Shown in pieces: positions 1-8,079 of a DNA stretch of 64,000 nucleotides. The notes below the pieces were generated by a model that did not search any database, was not told where the DNA came from, and worked only from the letters and a program-made list of their open reading frames with translations. The number at the start of each line of letters is the position of its first letter. Position 1 is the first letter of the stretch. The DNA is from Rhizobium mongolense subsp. loessense (GTDB lineage: Bacteria; Pseudomonadota; Alphaproteobacteria; Rhizobiales; Rhizobiaceae), in the NCBI RefSeq assembly GCF_900099775.1, contig NZ_FMTM01000004.1, forward strand, positions 310,001-374,000, given 5' to 3'. Made by a program: the position numbers and the translations under genes.

Positions 1-678
1 CGGGCGCGTGAGGCAACGCAGGTCGAGGCCTATGCGGACGAGAAGGGACGCGACGCCTTCCAGTTCGATCCGATCGAAAGTCCATATCTGGAGGTCGGGG
101 AGGCGGGCTTACGGGTAAGGACGCCGTTTTCCCGGACTGTCGTCGATGAGCTGCGCGAAGTTCCCTGGGCCCATTGGGACAGCGATCTTAGGGTCTGGCA
201 TGTGCCCTTCCGGTCGTTCGACGACCTAAGGCGGCGATGGGCGACGATCGAGGCGGCGGCCCGGCGCAACGAGCCCGAAGAACGAAAGCGCAGGGCCGAC
301 GCGCGAAAGGGAACCGAGGACGACAGGCGCGCCCGACTTCGCTCGGCCGAGAGGAGGCGTCGTCGCTATCCGCTGGCGAGCAACGGCCTGCCGCCGTTGC
401 AGCGCCCCGTGGCGACCGAACAGTACGGTGTCATCGTCTTCACGGAGATCACCGGCGAACTGGTCGAGCCAGATACCGTTGCGGATTTCTATCCGGGTGC
501 GACGGAAGACCACGTCTGGGGACTGTGGCGGACGCCGACGCTTGACGAACTGATCAACACATGGCCCAAAAAACCGGTTCCAGAAAACCGGAGGCGAGAA
601 TGGTGGCTTCCGAGCATCGATGAACTGAGGTCCGCCCGCCGGCTGGCGCGCGCCCGGGAACGGCGCAGACGAAAGTAA
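1..678 (+). CDS. Partial protein with HARP-like domain (5' end outside window)
   Basis: The reading frame is open from base 1, so the N-terminus lies outside the window. Around bases 100-240 the product reads LRVRTPFSRTVVDELREVP, followed by a W-x-x-D...RVWHVP pattern. This resembles the HARP/HepA-related module (hydrophobic strand, helix, then 'W-D-...-W-x-V'). The rest is a very basic Arg/Glu-rich stretch and a C-terminal part with several Trp residues (DHVWGLWRTPTLDELINTW). HARP modules in helicases bind nucleic acid; with no helicase domain in view the role here is unknown. The HARP reading is an inference from pattern only. Confidence 0.6.
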   Translation, partial: RAREATQVEAYADEKGRDAFQFDPIESPYLEVGEAGLRVRTPFSRTVVDELREVPWAHWDSDLRVWHVPFRSFDDLRRRWATIEAAARRNEPEERKRRADARKGTEDDRRARLRSAERRRRRYPLASNGLPPLQRPVATEQYGVIVFTEITGELVEPDTVADFYPGATEDHVWGLWRTPTLDELINTWPKKPVPENRRREWWLPSIDELRSARRLARARERRRRK

Positions 679-813
679 TTGAGTGCATTCATGTACATCG
701 GCATAAGGGGTGCCTAAATTCGAGTTTGATGCGCGACTGCGAAGGTCTGCCTGCGTCACGCATCGCGAGCGAACCAGGTGTCTGCTCGCAGACCTATTGG
801 ACAGGGTGACACG

Positions 814-1146
814 ATGACCATTGAACACCGGCTTGCAACCTACGGATCGCTGGCCCCCGGCCGGGTGAACCATCACCAGCTCGCCGGCCTTGAAGGAACC
901 TGGCGGAAGGGGACGGTTCGAGGGACTCTCGTGGAATCGGGATGGGGAGCTGCCCTTGGTTTTCCAGGCTTGCTGCTCGATGAAGGCGGCGCGGCAGTGG
1001 ACGTGCTTTTGTTCGAGTCACTGGATCTCCCGGACCACTGGGAACGGCTCGACGCATTCGAAGGCGCGGGGTATCGCCGTGAACGGGCGAAGATCAGTAC
1101 GCCGGATGGGCAAATTGAGGCCTTTATTTACGTGCTCGCGCCCTAG
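814..1146 (+). CDS. Gamma-glutamylcyclotransferase-like (AIG2/GGCT fold) protein
   Basis: A 110-residue protein beginning MTIEHRLATYGSLAPGRVNHH. The 'YGSLapGrvNH' segment is the N-terminal signature loop of the AIG2/GGCT family, and 'FPGLLLDEGG', 'WERLDAFEG.GYRR' and the C-terminal 'AFIYVLAP' follow family order. The acidic residue in LDAFEG fits the usual catalytic Glu region. Such enzymes cleave gamma-glutamyl-amine or related amides in the cytosol; the substrate here is unknown. An upstream in-frame GTG exists at 778, but the ATG at 814 starts exactly at the family boundary. No operon partner is evident. Confidence 0.8.
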   Translation: MTIEHRLATYGSLAPGRVNHHQLAGLEGTWRKGTVRGTLVESGWGAALGFPGLLLDEGGAAVDVLLFESLDLPDHWERLDAFEGAGYRRERAKISTPDGQIEAFIYVLAP

Positions 1147-1545
1147 GCGCGTCGCTCCAGCTTCCATTCGAACTCGCTCCAGGTCCGAGACCTTCGAGCG
1201 CCAATTGATCTGCATCGGCGCATGCTGGATGGATGTAAGATTTTCTTTGGTTTCCGACATGTGATCTTTGCAGCATCCACTGCAACTTCGACTGCCGTCC
1301 TCAGCCTCTTTCTCCAGCAGTCAGTTCGCCTTGGCCGTGCGCGTTGCTGATGACGGCGATTCTTTCATGAGCGGCTTCCCATTTTGGTTTCCTAAACTAA
1401 GGGCATCTCATTCAGGGCCTTCTGAAGGCGTTCCGGCATGGACGGCGATCCAGTTACGAATGACACACATGGATAGTCAGGCCTGAATAGTCATGCTATC
1501 GAAATCCGGTTGGGGAAGGATCCATACGATCCAAAGGGCGGAAGA
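1147..1545. other. Intergenic, no gene seen
   Basis: About 400 bases with only short open frames lacking ribosome binding sites or recognisable products. It contains the promoter region of the following kinase; I see no distinctive operator or hairpin. Confidence 0.5.
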
Positions 1546-3279
1546 ATGAGACTGAAGCTCGTTGCAGTCGCGGTTGCGGCGCTAGCGCCAGTTGTCGCGA
1601 TGCTCGTTTATAACGAAGTAGAGACACGCCTTCAGCGCAACGAGGAAATCAGGGGCAACGCTGCGCAGGCCGCGCGGCTGGCGGCTTCCGAAGTCGAACG
1701 GATCATCGAAGGGCTGCATGGTCTTCTCGTCGCCGTCGCCTCAATGCCCGCGATCCAGGATCTCGACGCGGCGGCTTGCGACCAGGCCCTTCGGTCGGTC
1801 GCCTCGAGCGTGTCCAATATTCGCACGATTTTTGTGACCGACTTGACGGGGCATCCTGTCTGCGGCAGCGTCGAGCCGCCGAGTGGCGTCCGGTTCGCGG
1901 ATCGGGACTACTTCAGGCAAGCCCTGGCGTCAGGCCGGTTTGTGGTCGGAACCTACACGGACAGCCGGATGTCGAAGGGCGCAGTCCTTCCGGTAGCGAT
2001 GCCGCTGATGAAGGAGGGGGTCGCCCAACGTGTGCTGGTGACGGGCCTGCGCTTGGAGTGGCTGCAGGACAGGATCGCCGAACGCGACGTAGAGGGTGGC
2101 AACGCCATAACGATCGCGGACGGCAAGGGGACGATACTGGCACGCGTGCCATATCCCGAGCGCTTTGTCGGAACCGCCATACCTGCTGCCTTTCAACACC
2201 TGATCTATGCGGATTTTCCAGGTATCATCGAGGTGACAGGACAGGACGGTATCGAACGGATCCTTGGATATCGCCCGATCAAGCTTCCAAACAGCCCGCT
2301 CTACATCGGCGCCGGCATCTCGAAGGAAGAGGCATTCGCACCGATCAACCGAGCGACGGAAGTCAACGCGCTGTCCATCATTGGCGGTGCACTGCTCGCC
2401 TTTCTGGCCGCCGTTCTCATAGGCAACCGGTTTATAGTGAGACCGATCCACCACATCGCTCGCGTTATGGGAGACTGGCGCGCCGGCAGGACCGACGCGC
2501 GCACGGGAATGAATCCGGCGAAAGATGAACTCGGTGCTGTGGGTGCCACACTAGACAGTCTTCTTGACGAGCTGGACGCCCGGCACCGGCAAGCGAAGGA
2601 GGCAGAGGACGAAAGAGACCTGCTGTCGCGGGAGATGGCCCATAGAGTCAAGAACGGCTACGCTTTAGTGCAGGCGATCGCCCGACAGAGTTTTGCAAAG
2701 AGCGATCCTTCGCGTTATGCCGTGTTCTCCGAAAGGCTAACGGCACTGGCAGGAGCCTACGACCTCATTCTCACAAGAGAGGCCCATTCGGCGGATATGT
2801 CCGAGACGATCCGAAAGTCGCTGCGTCCCCACCATGAGGTCGATGCCAGCCGAATGGAAGTAACAGGTCCACAGGTTTCTCTACCGGCGGAACTCACGCT
2901 GGCCTTGTCGCTGGTCGTGCACGAGCTCGGCACGAACGCGATGAAATACGGCGCACTCAGCACCGACGAGGGCCGGATTGTCGTCAACTGGACCCTCACG
3001 GACCGGCGGGTCCTGCTGACTTGGCAGGAATCAGGGGGGCCTGAGGTCACACGGCCCAACGCCAGAGGGTTCGGCTCGGTGCTAATCGAAAAGGCCTTCC
3101 CGGCAAAATATCAGGCAAAAAGCCTTTTCACCTACGGGACCAGCGGCCTGATATTTGAACTGGCATTTTTTCTGCCGCCAGATCCGACGGATGATCATCC
3201 GGCGACGTCTTTCCAGGTTGCCGGCGCAAAAAGCGAGGATGGCGCACTCGAGAATCCGCGCAAAGCGGGCCACGTTTGA
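1546..3279 (+). CDS. Membrane-bound HWE-family sensor histidine kinase with periplasmic Cache-type sensor
   Basis: A 577-residue kinase. TM1 is at about residues 4-22, followed by a ~250-residue periplasmic region (ADRDYFRQAL and TYTDSRMSKG are typical of Cache sensor folds). TM2 is at about 272-297 and a HAMP-like linker follows. The HWE/HisKA_2 domain has the phospho-acceptor His at residue 366 (REMAHRVKNGYALVQAIA), and the ATPase domain has the N box ELGTNAMKYGAL. HWE kinases are common in rhizobia and often feed the general stress response; the partner regulator is not adjacent. I chose ATG 1546 because GGGCGGA precedes it; a TTG at 1510 would add 12 residues without a hydrophobic start. 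No PAS/LOV domain or receiver is present. Confidence 0.9.
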   Translation: MRLKLVAVAVAALAPVVAMLVYNEVETRLQRNEEIRGNAAQAARLAASEVERIIEGLHGLLVAVASMPAIQDLDAAACDQALRSVASSVSNIRTIFVTDLTGHPVCGSVEPPSGVRFADRDYFRQALASGRFVVGTYTDSRMSKGAVLPVAMPLMKEGVAQRVLVTGLRLEWLQDRIAERDVEGGNAITIADGKGTILARVPYPERFVGTAIPAAFQHLIYADFPGIIEVTGQDGIERILGYRPIKLPNSPLYIGAGISKEEAFAPINRATEVNALSIIGGALLAFLAAVLIGNRFIVRPIHHIARVMGDWRAGRTDARTGMNPAKDELGAVGATLDSLLDELDARHRQAKEAEDERDLLSREMAHRVKNGYALVQAIARQSFAKSDPSRYAVFSERLTALAGAYDLILTREAHSADMSETIRKSLRPHHEVDASRMEVTGPQVSLPAELTLALSLVVHELGTNAMKYGALSTDEGRIVVNWTLTDRRVLLTWQESGGPEVTRPNARGFGSVLIEKAFPAKYQAKSLFTYGTSGLIFELAFFLPPDPTDDHPATSFQVAGAKSEDGALENPRKAGHV

Positions 3280-3450
3280 GAAAGGCGGCTGCTCCGAGGA
3301 ACCGTCAAAGGCCATAAAGCCCGTCTGCATGCAGGTTGTTTGCAGACCTGCCTGAGGTCCAGGTCGTTCGCCCTGAATAAGGAGCGCCTTCTTGCGTTGA
3401 AGAAAATTCCGCCCGACCTAGCATTTAGTCTCAGGAATGGGAGGTCAATC

Positions 3451-3693
3451 ATGCTGCAAAGACTGGTGCGGGAACCCGATTTTGCCGTGCTCTCGCGGGC
3501 TGTCGGTGAATGGTATCACTATTATCAGGTCGCTCCTGATGAGAAGACAACGGATTTCCTATGTGCTGCTGCCCTTGCATTCTTTGATGACGGTTATCGC
3601 ACCTCAGACGACATCGCGACACTGCTCATCGGCACCCACATCGGAGAGGTGGCGACACGCGTGAACGCGCGGTCTTCGTCGGCGATTCACTAG
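3451..3693 (+). CDS. Small hypothetical protein (helical family member 1)
   Basis: An 80-residue protein starting MLQRLVREPDF, preceded by a good GGGAGG ribosome binding site 8 bases upstream. Its centre (TTDFLCAAALAFFDDGYRTSDDI) is a helix with the pattern hydrophobic-x-x-F-x-x-G-x-x-[TS]. The same pattern occurs in the proteins at 3987 and 37870, suggesting a paralogous family. Function unknown; no signal peptide or TM segment. The longer frame back to 3340 lacks a comparable ribosome binding site. Confidence 0.6.
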   Translation: MLQRLVREPDFAVLSRAVGEWYHYYQVAPDEKTTDFLCAAALAFFDDGYRTSDDIATLLIGTHIGEVATRVNARSSSAIH

Positions 3694-3986
3694 CGCCTCG
3701 CCGGCTGCTGCCTCGGCACCGAAATGATGTGAGTGGCAACTGACGAGGTTCTGTCGGTAGCGGATCTCGATCAAGGTGCTCTGCCTGATATCGACGTCGC
3801 GTGTTCAATCGGGCTGATCCGGCAAATGCGGCTCGCTTGCCAGTCGGGTGTATTTTAGCATCTTCGAAAGATTTCATTTGCTTTGCTTCCGGTGGCAGCG
3901 CATGGTTCCCGCCTCCAGCAGTCATCATCACGGGCGCTGCTGTTTGAGGGAAGCCATGCCCTTGCCCCGACCGAAAGGAGGACCTG

Positions 3987-4289
3987 ATGTCTTCCGAATT
4001 TTCTACGAAATATCTGACGAGCCAAGACCTCGGCATGCTGCAGCAGGTGCTGAGTGATGCTGGCTATTCAGACGATATTCTGATCGAACCGCCTCGGCCC
4101 TTCAATGCAGCAGCCAAGCTGATGATCCGCCTCTTTCAACAGGGAATGACGGATCCCACCGACCTTGCCAATGAACTTGATCGGCAATTCGGGAAGTCTC
4201 GGAAGATCGAGAGGGCTTTTGCAGGTTCACCGCTTCATCGCTTCGCGATCCAAGGTCTTCCGGCACAGCTCCGTTCTGTTGTGCATTAA
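3987..4289 (+). CDS. Small hypothetical protein (helical family member 2)
   Basis: A 100-residue protein starting MSSEFSTKYLTSQDL with a strong AAAGGAGG site just upstream. Residues 46-68 (AAAKLMIRLFQQGMTDPTDLA) repeat the 'helix-F-x-x-G-[MV]-T-[DN]-x-x-x-L' pattern of the neighbours at 3451 and 37870. Soluble, no recognised domain. It probably belongs to a run of small, independently translated genes (3451, 3987, 4362, 4705). Function unknown. Confidence 0.65.
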   Translation: MSSEFSTKYLTSQDLGMLQQVLSDAGYSDDILIEPPRPFNAAAKLMIRLFQQGMTDPTDLANELDRQFGKSRKIERAFAGSPLHRFAIQGLPAQLRSVVH

Positions 4290-4361
4290 CGCCCTCAAAG
4301 GCGAGGCTCGATCATGCGGCGGCAGAACTGGCGAACGCTTTGATAGACGAGGAAGTGGACG

Positions 4362-4577
4362 ATGTTTGAAGGCAGCAGAAGGGAACTGGACGACTGGCAA
4401 GCTGAAAACATGGGCGCGCTAGCGCCAAAAACTGGAAAGTTGCTGGGTGACAATCCGTATGACCCCCAAACGGATCCGGTTCGCTACAGGCTTTGGAGAG
4501 ATGCGTACTTTAAGGCCCAGAACGAGATCGACGGCTTTAAGCAGGACCCCGCATTGCTCCGAAGCCTGCGCTCGTGA
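4362..4577 (+). CDS. Small hypothetical protein, possibly RMF-like
   Basis: A 71-residue protein starting MFEGSRRELDDWQAENMG. The centre (GDNPYDPQTDPVRYRLWRDA) has the 'N-P-Y-x-P-x-[ST]-x-x-x-x-x-W-x-x-[GA]' spacing seen in ribosome-modulation-factor-like proteins, but the match is short and I cannot confirm it. The ribosome binding site (GAGGAAGTGG) is moderate. No membrane segment. Confidence 0.5.
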   Translation: MFEGSRRELDDWQAENMGALAPKTGKLLGDNPYDPQTDPVRYRLWRDAYFKAQNEIDGFKQDPALLRSLRS

Positions 4578-4704
4578 AATCCAACTTTGATGATGGCGGT
4601 GCTGGTCGCCAGCGCGGCCTTTCCACCAATCACTGGCACAAGGAAGCTGAAAAGGACCTTTGAGCCGCACCGCCGACATTACGTCGTACGACCGAGGAAA
4701 ATCA

Positions 4705-4989
4705 ATGTCGCTTAAAATGCGCCCGAACATGCCGCCGTTCGTCACCAATGAAAACGGCCATATCCCAATGACCGACATTGCGGCGAACTGGCTCGTGATC
4801 GTGACGCGCGAGGCTTTGGAACGAGTAGCGTCGCCACCCGAAGCGTCGCTGGAGCGCCTGCTGGCATATGCCGACACCTTCGGCGAGGTCGCCACATATA
4901 AATTGGAGCACGGCCGCGCGGGCGAAGAGGAAACCATCTGGGTTCAAAGCACGGATGTTGTCGAATGGCGAAGCACACAATCTGTGTAA
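4705..4989 (+). CDS. DUF1488-like small protein
   Basis: A 94-residue protein starting MSLKMRPNMPPFV. The order 'short beta start, VTREALERV, then a helix LERLLAYADTFGEVATYKLE, then a final IWVQSTDVV' resembles the DUF1488 plan: a beta-hairpin, the 'REAL' motif, an A-to-Y helix and a terminal 'v-t-x-x-D' strand. A clearer DUF1488 protein is at 27719. GAGGAAAATCA precedes the ATG at 4705; a TTG at 4660 with AAGGACC is an alternative start. Function unknown. Confidence 0.55.
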   Translation: MSLKMRPNMPPFVTNENGHIPMTDIAANWLVIVTREALERVASPPEASLERLLAYADTFGEVATYKLEHGRAGEEETIWVQSTDVVEWRSTQSV

Positions 4990-5120
4990 GTCCTTCGACT
5001 GTGCGGGCCGCAACCAGGCGTTCGCCCGCCTTTCGATGAACGATACGCTCGTATCGTTCATCGGAAGGTCGAGAGGCCGGACCAGATTCGAGCGGCGACG
5101 GAGGAAGGCCGCTCAAACCT

Positions 5121-5153
5121 AAAAGAAGACGGGCAACCGGCTTTCAGGCTGCC
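5121..5153 (-). terminator. Rho-independent-type terminator after ribB
   Basis: On the minus strand GGCAGCC (5153-5147) pairs with GGTTGCC (5138-5132), including one G-U, followed by a pyrimidine-rich CGTCTTCTTTT tail. The hairpin overlaps the ribB stop codon. Confidence 0.5.
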
Positions 5154-5770
5154 TTAACGGGAACACTCGCCGCCCTGTAAGCGATCAAGTCTTCGATGGT
5201 GATCAGATGGAGGCCATGTCGTTCAGAAAACCGTTCGAGTTCGGGAAGGCGTGCCATCGTGCCATCGTCGTTGGCCACTTCGCAAATCACGCCGGAGGGA
5301 GAGAGACCCGCAAGCTTGGCGAGATCCACCGCTGCTTCGGTGTGGCCAGGGCGGGAAAGAACACCGTTCGGGTGGGCTCGAAGCGGAAAGATATGACCTG
5401 GCCGGGCAAAATCCTCGGGGCGAGAACCTGTTCTGACGAGTGCTTGAACGGTGGCAGCCCTGTCGGCGGCCGATATCCCAGTTGTCGTTTCGGGAATGTA
5501 GTCCACGGAGACGGTGAAGGCAGTCTTCAGCACCTCGGTGTTGCGTGGAACCATCAATGGAATATCGAGCTCGTCGAGCCTGTCGCCTTCCATCGCAACG
5601 CAGATAAGGCCACGGGCGTGGTTCATCATGAACGCGATCGCTTGCGGAGTGACGGCCTGCGACGCGATCACGAGATCGCCTTCGTTTTCCCGGTCACGGT
5701 CATCGACAACGACGACGATCTCGCCCCGCGCAATAGCGGCGACCGCATCGTCGATTTTGGAAATTGCCAT
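5144..5770 (-). CDS. ribB: 3,4-dihydroxy-2-butanone-4-phosphate synthase
   Basis: A 208-residue cytosolic enzyme that converts ribulose 5-phosphate to 3,4-dihydroxy-2-butanone 4-phosphate plus formate, the four-carbon branch of riboflavin synthesis. Family motifs are present: VDDRDRENEGDLV (acidic metal/substrate loop), FMMNHARGLICV, TAFTVSVDY, GHIFPLRAHPNGVLSRPGHTEAAVDL and CEV near the C-terminus. There is no GTP cyclohydrolase II domain, so this is a monofunctional ribB rather than ribBA. I chose MAISK at 5770 (AAAGGCAAG upstream); five upstream codons begin at another in-frame ATG. It lies downstream of an FMN riboswitch and is transcribed alone. Confidence 0.95.
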   Translation of the reverse strand: MAISKIDDAVAAIARGEIVVVVDDRDRENEGDLVIASQAVTPQAIAFMMNHARGLICVAMEGDRLDELDIPLMVPRNTEVLKTAFTVSVDYIPETTTGISAADRAATVQALVRTGSRPEDFARPGHIFPLRAHPNGVLSRPGHTEAAVDLAKLAGLSPSGVICEVANDDGTMARLPELERFSERHGLHLITIEDLIAYRAASVPVKAA

Positions 5771-5886
5771 TTTCTTGCCTTTCAAGGGTTAGCCGTTGTG
5801 TGCGGCGTGCATGGCCTGTCAAAGCCACCATTTTCCCTTGGGCGAACAAGCATAGGAAACGCCGCGCTTGAGGCGGCGTCCGCTGC

Positions 5887-6024
5887 ATTGCTCTCTTCCA
5901 TCCGGACTGTGACCGTCGGCTCCGGCATCTCACCGGATCTGCTGACCCTCCGCATCCACGAAGGCGCTCGCGGGCTCCGAGTTGCCTCGATACCGCCGGT
6001 GGGGAATTGCACCCCGCCCTGAGA
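5887..6024 (-). promoter_or_regulatory. FMN riboswitch (RFN element) controlling ribB
   Basis: Read on the minus strand, the block begins TCAGGGCGGGGTGCAATTCC followed by CCACCGGCGGTA. After the variable arm it continues GATCCGGTGAGATGCCGGAGC, and it ends CAGTCCGGATGGAAGAGAG. These are the conserved RFN helices and junction sequences in correct order. About 115 bases separate it from the ribB start, enough for the expression platform. FMN binding is expected to shut off ribB. Confidence 0.95.
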
Positions 6025-6136
6025 ACGCATGTAACATAGAGGATCGATGCCGTATTATGCAAGAGGCTGCCGGCTGCCGTCCCATCGAGAATCTGTTTTT
6101 CGCGGTGAACGCATCGTTCCTCATTGTCGAATGAAG

Positions 6137-6919
6137 CTACGACATGATCAGACCGCCATCGACGTTGATCGTCTGGCCGGTGATGTAGGCCGCATCGTCG
6201 CTGGCAAGGAAGGTGACGAGACCGGCGACATCCTCGCCGGATCCTGCCCGCTTCATGGGAATCCCTTCGACCCACTCTTTCATGAGTTCTCCAGGACCGT
6301 AGTTGCCGAGGAGTTTTCCCCAGGCCTGATCGTTATAGGCCCACATGTCCGTTTCGATGATACCGGGGCAGAAGGCATTCACGGTGATGTTTTCGGTCGC
6401 CACTTCCTTGGCAAGGCTCTGGGTGATCCCGACGACGCCCATCTTTGAAGCGGCGTAGTGTGGTGTGTAGATGAACCCGTTGCGGGCTTGGCCGGAGGCG
6501 GTGTTGATGATGCGGCCGCCGCGTCGATGCCGGCGCATGCGCAGAATTGCTTCCTGCGCGCACAAGAAGACGCCCTTGGTGTTGACGGCCATGACCCTGT
6601 CCCACTCGCCTTCCGTCATGTCTTCGATGCGGGCGATGGTGATGACGCCGGCGTTCTGGATAGACACCTCGACAGTGCCGAAAGCTTTCTCCGCTGCGTC
6701 ATAGAGAGCCTTCACGCTGGCCTTGTCGGTGACGTCTCCGACGAAGGAGATAGCATTGCCGGCATCGGCTTTGATTTGCTCGGCGACTGCATGGACCGCT
6801 TCTTCGTTTGCCGAGACCACGAGATTGGCGCCTTCTTTCGCAAACCGCTTGGCGATCGCTGCGCCGATCCCGCGGCTGGCTCCCGTGATGACGACGGTCT
6901 TGTTTTCGAAGCGTTTCAT
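6137..6919 (-). CDS. SDR-family NAD(P)-dependent polyol/sugar dehydrogenase
   Basis: A classical short-chain dehydrogenase of 260 residues. It has TGASRGIG (cofactor loop, about residues 13-20), NAG after strand 4, the catalytic Ser region INTASGQ, YAASK (Tyr/Lys catalytic pair) and the C-terminal GQTINVDGG. It is the last gene of the minus-strand polyol operon, after SDR 7269-8057 and a tpi remnant. By context it probably oxidises an alditol or interconverts a ketose for the kinase and transketolase encoded divergently; the exact substrate cannot be read from sequence. GGAAAGGAAGAGAG precedes the ATG. Confidence 0.88.
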   Translation of the reverse strand: MKRFENKTVVITGASRGIGAAIAKRFAKEGANLVVSANEEAVHAVAEQIKADAGNAISFVGDVTDKASVKALYDAAEKAFGTVEVSIQNAGVITIARIEDMTEGEWDRVMAVNTKGVFLCAQEAILRMRRHRRGGRIINTASGQARNGFIYTPHYAASKMGVVGITQSLAKEVATENITVNAFCPGIIETDMWAYNDQAWGKLLGNYGPGELMKEWVEGIPMKRAGSGEDVAGLVTFLASDDAAYITGQTINVDGGLIMS

Positions 6920-6989
6920 TCTCTCTTCCTTTCCCGTGCCAGGCCATATCGGTCGTCGACCGCAGAGGCGGCAGTTCCTGTTGCGTCAT

Positions 6990-7264
6990 GCTGCCTTCAA
7001 GCGGCTGCAGAAATGATCTTGGCCTGGTGAGCCGCAGTGGCCGTCTGCTTTGCAGGCCTGGCGCCTTTCGCTGGCGGTGTCGGGTGACGGCCATCGCGGT
7101 CGAACCCTTCGAGCGCGCTTGGCGGAGTTTTCGATCGGCGTGAAGGGCGAGCGGACGACGATGTCGCACGCCGCCTCGCTCGTAAGTCCCTTCAGCGCCT
7201 CGATCTCGGCCAGGGAGGAAGCGAGACCGTGTATTTTCCAGCTGCCGGCAATCAGCTTTGGCAT
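6990..7264 (-). pseudogene. Triosephosphate isomerase remnant (tpiA-like), frameshifted and truncated
   Basis: Starting at the ATG at 7264 the minus strand reads MPKLIAGSWKIHGLASSLAE, then ACDIVVRSPFT. This is the N-terminus of triosephosphate isomerase, including the KLIAG[NS]WK active-site strand (usual NWK, here SWK). After about 50 codons similarity moves to other frames: KGSTAMAV, then HPTPPAKGARPA, echoing the 'KGST.AVGGQDCHP..KGAHTG' region of TIM. The last two-thirds of the enzyme, including catalytic His and Glu, are missing. The remnant lies between the two SDR genes of the polyol operon, where erythritol-type loci often carry an intact tpi gene. Confidence 0.75.
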
Positions 7265-7268
7265 GGCA

Positions 7269-8057
7269 TCACCAGCAGCAGAAACCGCCGTCGACAAGCA
7301 GATCGACGCCTGTCACGAAACTTGCCGCATTCGAAAGCAGGAACACGGCCGGACCGACCATCTCGTCGACCGTTGCCATGCGCTGCATCGGCGTCTGCTC
7401 TTCGAAGAGCTTGGTCTGATGGACCATCTCGGGACGCGTGTTCATCGGTGTCGCCGTGTATCCGGGCGAGATCGTGTTGACGCGGATGCCACGGCCGACC
7501 CATTCCATCGCCATGGACTTCGACATATGGATCACGCCGGCCTTGGAAGCGTTATAGTGCGCCTGGCTCAGTCCCCGGTTGACGATCACGCCGGACATGG
7601 ACGCGATATTGACGATGGACCCGCGTCCGTTCTTCAACATGGCGCGGGCCTCGGCCTGGCAAGAAAGGAAGACCCCTTTCAGGTTGATGTCCATCAGCGT
7701 CTGGTACTGATCCTCTTCCATCTCTTCGGCCGGGTTGGCGTTGGCGATACCCGCGGCGTTGACGGCGAGGGTCAGTACGCCGAGCTCCGCCTCGGTGCGT
7801 GCCACCGCCGCGCTGAGGGATGACTTGCGCGTGACGTCCGCTTCGATCTGGATGGAGCGGCGACCGGCGGCCTGAATGTGCCTGGCCGTGTTGGCAAGGC
7901 CGTCGTCGGTTCGGCGGTCGAGCAGGGCGACGTCGGCGCCGCACTGTGCAAGACCCATGGCAATGCGCTGCCCAATTCCGCTGCCGGCTCCGGTCACGAT
8001 GGCAACCTGGCCGCTGAGATCGAAAAGCTTCGGGGCGTTCAGAGTGATGTCGGACAC
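7269..8057 (-). CDS. SDR-family NAD(P)-dependent polyol/sugar dehydrogenase
   Basis: A 262-residue classical SDR: TGAGSGIG cofactor motif, LLDRR at the end of strand 2 (the Asp favours NAD), NAAG, NIASMSG (catalytic Ser), YNASK and VDGGFCCW at the C-terminus. The GTG start at 8057 follows AGGAAGAG. It lies 22 bases downstream of the ABC ATPase gene, so it is co-transcribed with the transporter. It likely oxidises the imported polyol; sorbitol/arabinitol-type dehydrogenases are the closest family I can name, at low certainty. Confidence 0.88.
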   Translation of the reverse strand: MSDITLNAPKLFDLSGQVAIVTGAGSGIGQRIAMGLAQCGADVALLDRRTDDGLANTARHIQAAGRRSIQIEADVTRKSSLSAAVARTEAELGVLTLAVNAAGIANANPAEEMEEDQYQTLMDINLKGVFLSCQAEARAMLKNGRGSIVNIASMSGVIVNRGLSQAHYNASKAGVIHMSKSMAMEWVGRGIRVNTISPGYTATPMNTRPEMVHQTKLFEEQTPMQRMATVDEMVGPAVFLLSNAASFVTGVDLLVDGGFCCW

Positions 8058-8079
8058 CGCTCTTCCTTTCTCTGTCTAT

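Noticed and set aside
6986..7297. Intact 103-codon gene between the two SDR genes
   Set aside because: Only its first ~50 codons after 7264 resemble TIM; the rest is out of frame, so it is listed as a pseudogene.
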